NCBI RefSeq assembly: GCF_008580665.1
Contig: NZ_BKDJ01000001.1
Location: forward strand, 124,001 to 188,000
DNA from: Zafaria cholistanensis
GTDB taxonomy: Bacteria > Actinomycetota > Actinomycetes > Actinomycetales > Micrococcaceae
Length of the DNA: 64,000 nt
Direction: 5' to 3'
Positions 60,773 through 64,000 of this stretch are shown one piece after another; positions within the stretch are counted from its first letter, which is position 1, and the number at the start of each line of letters is the position of its first letter. The notes beneath the pieces are model-generated. The model was not told the origin of the DNA, searched no databases, and worked only from the letters and a program-made list of their open reading frames with translations. The position numbers and the translations under genes are program-made.

Positions 60773-62124
60773 TTAATCCTCAACAGCCCTCCTCCGACGC
60801 GGAACCCTTTACTCTGGAAGAAGGACAGAACGCGGTGCGCTCACGCGCTATGCGGTCAGCATTAATCTCGGGCATGGGTGCCAAGGTTGCAACAACGTTG
60901 CTGGGCTTCATATCGGTTGGTATAGCAGTCCGGGTCATTGGCCCAGTTGAGTATGGAATTGTCGCTACATTGGTCGGTTTGACAGGGGCCCTGGGCTTTC
61001 TGGATTTTGGGATCGGTAACGCCGCTATCACCGTCGCGGCGCGTCACTACTCCACAGGTTCCTGGAGGGATCTTCGGAAATTTGTCCTTAATACTTTCGG
61101 CTTCTTAAGCTTGGTAGGATTCTTGGCCTTAATGAGCCTCGGGACAATGGTCTTGGTGTTTCCAGACGAAGCCCTCTTGCCTGCTGAAGGTGTTGACCCG
61201 TCCGACATTCGTTACTCTATCCTTCTATTTGTAGTGTCTTCTGCCATGTCGATTCCTTTGACTTTGGGCAGCCGGTTGGCACTTGCATACCAAAAGGGAT
61301 GGCAAGCGAATCTGGTAATGCTGGGAGCAAGCGTTCTTACCTTCGTCTCTTGCTATATTGGTTCTCTCTCGGCGCAAGGCCTATTGTACTTTACGGCGTG
61401 TTTTGTTATTTTTCCTGTTCTGTTGAATGGCATGTTGACGGTAATTCAGGTCAAACGGACCTTGTCGTTAGCCGATGGATGGCGCGACGGGTTCAGCGTT
61501 AGGGATCTCAAAGGTGTTCTGCTCGGGGGCGCGCCGTTCATGGTGCTGTCTGTTGCGACTGCTGCCTTTTCCCAAGGTCAGAGCTTGGTCGTGGCTTACG
61601 TAGTTGGAGCCTCGGGGGCTGCTCTATATGGGCTTGTTTCTAAGCTTTTCGTCGGCACAATGTCCCTGTTCTCCAATGCTCTGCTGCAGTTGTGGGCGTC
61701 TACTTCTCACGCACTTGCCCAGCGAGACGTTCAGTGGGTGCGGAGGACCTTTAGCCGTATGTTCGCATTAACGATGACAGTTTACGGCGTAGTTAGCGTC
61801 CTCCTGATTGCCTTCGGTGGAATAATCATCGACATCTGGACTGGTTCCCTGGTCGCAGTAAGTCGCTGGGATCTTTTTGCATTTGCTTTATGGAGCTTAT
61901 ACAGCTTTGGTATGAGTCAGTTTTCCATGTTGCTCAACGGAGCAAACAGGATCTGGTTGCAAGCTGCTCTCAATTTGATGGTTGCTGGAGCGGCGGTCCC
62001 CCTTGCAATTCATTGGTCCGAAAAGATCGGAATTGTTGGAGTTCCATATGCAAATTTGGTAGCCCATCTTGTTTTTCTCGGTATTCCGACCATTTTCGCC
62101 GTCCGAAAAGTACTCCGTACGTGA
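60769..62124 (+). CDS. Polysaccharide flippase (Wzx/MATE-like)
   Basis: 451 residues from ATG 60769 (ATGA overlap). Twelve or so membrane helices; the first ones read SGMGAKVATTLLGFISVGIA, VRVIGPVEYGIVATLVGLTG and ALGFLDFGIGNAAITVAARH, the usual start of Wzx proteins; later GASGAALYGLVSKLFVGTMS. It should move the lipid-linked unit across the membrane for the polymerase. Last gene of the glycan locus; 62125-62226 shows only a weak T-run. Confidence 0.92.
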   Translation: MINPQQPSSDAEPFTLEEGQNAVRSRAMRSALISGMGAKVATTLLGFISVGIAVRVIGPVEYGIVATLVGLTGALGFLDFGIGNAAITVAARHYSTGSWRDLRKFVLNTFGFLSLVGFLALMSLGTMVLVFPDEALLPAEGVDPSDIRYSILLFVVSSAMSIPLTLGSRLALAYQKGWQANLVMLGASVLTFVSCYIGSLSAQGLLYFTACFVIFPVLLNGMLTVIQVKRTLSLADGWRDGFSVRDLKGVLLGGAPFMVLSVATAAFSQGQSLVVAYVVGASGAALYGLVSKLFVGTMSLFSNALLQLWASTSHALAQRDVQWVRRTFSRMFALTMTVYGVVSVLLIAFGGIIIDIWTGSLVAVSRWDLFAFALWSLYSFGMSQFSMLLNGANRIWLQAALNLMVAGAAVPLAIHWSEKIGIVGVPYANLVAHLVFLGIPTIFAVRKVLRT

Positions 62125-62226
62125 ACTGCTGGGAGCGTCCCCTGAGATCGAGTATTCTCCCCTTAGTTGATCCAACTTGCTTCTGCAGACTAGTATCTTC
62201 GATGCTCTGACAGAACTGGTTTTTTC

Positions 62227-62476
62227 GGCTCTTGGGACATCCGGTGGGGATCAGGGGGTGAGTCGTCCGGCGGCGAGGAGCATGCGGAGGGGGCAGTTCT
62301 CGTAATTGCGGTAGCCGCGGGCGAGGCGGCGGTGGAGTTCGATGATTTCATTGACGGCTTCCGTGCCGCCGTTGTTGGCGCGGTTGGTGGTGAAGTAGGC
62401 CAGGAATGGGTCGCGCTGGCGTCGGAGGGTTCGGCCGACGCGGACGACTTCAGGGATTGGACAGGTATGGAGGCTC
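62227..62476 (-). pseudogene. ISL3-family transposase 3' fragment with inverted repeat
   Basis: GGCTCTTGGGACATCCGG at 62227 is identical to the left end of the element at 40408. The adjoining minus-strand frame encodes PIPEVVRVGRTLRRQRDPFL, NRANNGGTEAVNEIIELHRR and RLTP-stop, the C-terminus of the same transposase type. The rest of this copy is missing. Confidence 0.85.
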
Positions 62477-62477
62477 T

Positions 62478-62750
62478 TCACAGATGAGGGTGTAGCCGGG
62501 GTCTGAATCCGACGGTTTTGAGCAGGCTGCGGGCGATGTAGTTGGCGAGGTTCCGGTAACCCAGGGCCAAGCCGCGGAGGTGTTCGAGGCGGTCGTTGAT
62601 GGCCTCGGTCGGGCCGTTGGAGGTGCCGGGCCGGTCGAAGTAGGCCAGTACGTCGACGACGCACTTCTTCAACGTGCGCCCCAGCGTAACGATTTCGCGG
62701 AAGGCAGCAGGGCTGCCGGATTTGACTGAAGCGATGATCAGCTCTTCGCC
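62478..62750 (-). pseudogene. Second ISL3-type transposase 3' fragment
   Basis: Minus-strand frame reading FREIVTLGRTLKKCVVDVLA, YFDRPGTSNGPTEAINDRLE and LRGLALGYRNLANYIARSLL, ending at 62478. It is a different ISL3 subgroup from the fragment at 62227, and its 5' part is cut off at about 62750 by the next element. Confidence 0.85.
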
Positions 62751-64000
62751 GATCCGGTGTGGAGTAACATGCCGGGATGATCTGCCGGGGATAGGCGCCG
62801 AGGTCTTCGTTGATCAGTAGCGACCAAGCAACTGTTCGTTCCGGAGACTTCGACGTTGTCCAATGCTACGGAGTGCGTCACCGCGTCCACCAGCAGCGAT
62901 TCGTGTCCTTGCGACCTCCTTTTCGGGCTGGGCGCGGTGCAGGTTGATGCCGTTGAGCGCGGAGGGGCGGTGACGGCCTCGAGGCCGTGGGTCTTGATGG
63001 GTTGTCCCGCATGCGGGGTGGTCGCCCCGAGCCGTGGCCAGCGTCGGCGCGTGCTCAAGGACATGCCTCATGGGAGGTGCGGGTCCGGGTCGTGTGGCGG
63101 CAACGCAGCTGGCGCTGCCCGGAGCCGGGCTGCGAATGGGGGACGTGCGCCGAGCAGGTGCCCGCCCAGGTGGCTGTGCGGGGGTCGGGCAGATGCGTCG
63201 CGAGCACGCGAGGATCTGAGGCTTGGCACGCCGCCTCGGGACGGCATGGAGGACGCTGGGGCGTGCCGTGAAGCTTGAACTGGCGCGCCTCACGGCGGAC
63301 GAGGCTAGCTTCGCCGGCAGCACCACCCTCGGGATCGACGAACACATCTGTCATCACATCAACCCGCGCAGGCGGGGCCCGAAGGAGCCAGCCGGGATGG
63401 ACGATCTCACCCGCCACGCTGGTCCGGACGGCAAACCACGGATGAGGGCCCGGCTGCTGGACCTTGTCCCGGGGCGTTCGAAGAAGGCTTACGCTTCGCT
63501 GGCTCACCGACCGCAGCCGAGGCTTCCGCCAGGGCGCGGACATAGCGGCGCGGGATCCGTTCGGCAGCCACGAAAGCGCGATCGACCAGGAAACCGAGGA
63601 CGCCACCGCAGTGCTGGATGCGTTCCACGTCGTCAAGCTCGGCACTCAGGCCGTGAACGAGGTCCGCCGTCGCGGTCAGCAGCCCAGCACCGGGCACCGC
63701 GGCAGCACGGGCGATCCCCTCCAGGTGATCCTGCGCGCCGGCGCGGAGAACCTCGCCGACAAGCAGCTGGACCGGCTCGCGACCGCGATCGAGGCGAACC
63801 CCGCCCACGAGGAGGTCTGCGTCGCGTGGCGCTGCGCCCGGGACCTCTGCACCACCGATAAGGCCAAGGACACCGCCGAAGGACGGCGCCGGGAAAATCC
63901 TCGAGGCTTCACACGCCTGCCCGATCCGAAGAAACCGCGATCCTCGGCCGGACCCTCCGACGCTGGCGCGAGGCGTTCTGCGGCCTGCTTCACCACCGGC
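62741..64000 (+). mobile_element. Third ISL3-family element, right end outside window
   Basis: Its left end reads GCTCTTCGCCGATCCGGTG at 62741, a variant of the 40408 repeat. The internal GTAGCGACCAAGCA at 62817-62830 is also found at 40486-40499 in the first element. The window ends before its right repeat. Confidence 0.75.
62856..64000 (+). pseudogene. ISL3-family transposase, frameshifted and truncated by the window
   Basis: N-terminus MSNATECVTASTSSDSC, then the zinc-type CPACGVVAPSRG; a frameshift near 63070 leads to VRVRVVWRQRSWRCPEPGCE, another leads to the DDE block (TLGIDEHICHHINPRRRGPK from ~63320), and others follow near 63520 and 63890. Parallel to the copy at 40527 but independently decayed. 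Confidence 0.85.

Noticed and set aside
1-64000. tRNA, rRNA or CRISPR loci
   Set aside because: None was recognised on reading either strand; a covariance-model search was not possible.

Overview
This window looks like chromosomal DNA of a high-GC, flagellated actinobacterium, most likely Micrococcaceae (Arthrobacter-like). The support is the very GC-rich coding bias, RNase J, an actinobacterial mix of GTG/TTG starts and leaderless genes, TM2 and LapA-type small membrane proteins, ISL3/IS256/IS5 transposases of actinobacterial type, and a coaA-glmS-acpS-nnrD neighbourhood. The genus is inferred from gene content; no search was run.

Region 1 (1-30.2 kb, + strand) is a nearly continuous flagellar locus: the 3' part of a FliA-type sigma factor, flagellin, fliD, fliS, a small chaperone-like gene, flgB-flgC-fliE-fliF-fliG-fliH-fliI-fliJ, an orphan 547-aa SHOCT-tailed protein, an NlpC/P60 hydrolase, fliK, flgD, flgE, then (after a DUF1990 gene and RNase J) flbD-motA-motB-fliM-fliN-fliO-fliP-fliQ-fliR-flhB-flhA, a FlhF-like protein and csrA. 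Most neighbours overlap by 1-8 bases, so they are probably translated in a coupled way. Three strong and one weak sigma-28-type promoters (TAAC/TTAC-N15-GCCGATAG type) precede flagellin, flgD, flbD and the NlpC/P60 gene, and fit the sigma gene at the window start. The flagellin leader carries ANGGA motifs, one over its ribosome site, so CsrA may control it. Oddities are a FliM without the N-terminal CheY-docking segment, no fliL, a FlhF-like protein that has lost its P-loop, and a FliP signal peptide that is out of frame.

Region 2 (30.2-38.9 kb) holds housekeeping genes on both strands: mscL, coaA, glmS, a TM2 protein, a LapA-domain protein, galU, acpS, a small unknown gene and nnrD/E. Several have a -10 box only 6-7 bases before the ATG and are probably leaderless.

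Region 3 (38.9-46.7 kb) is a scrambled zone of lower or mixed GC: two membrane acyltransferases, an ISL3 element with exact 8-bp target duplications inside a 105-codon ORF, an IS5-type remnant, a decayed IS256 element with recognisable ends, and a decayed unknown gene.

Region 4 (46.7-62.1 kb) is a surface-polysaccharide locus arranged as two divergent operons. The minus-strand operon has a glycosyltransferase, gmd and fcl (GDP-L-fucose), a UDP-glucose/GDP-mannose-type dehydrogenase and a WbaP-type initiating phosphoglycosyltransferase. The plus-strand operon has two hexapeptide acetyltransferases, four glycosyltransferases, an O-antigen-type polymerase, a TupA-like ATP-grasp enzyme and a Wzx-type flippase. 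Together they could make, modify, export and polymerise a fucose-containing polymer on undecaprenyl phosphate. GC falls sharply in the plus-strand half, which suggests transfer. Region 5 (62.2-64 kb) is a nest of broken ISL3 transposases running off the window end.
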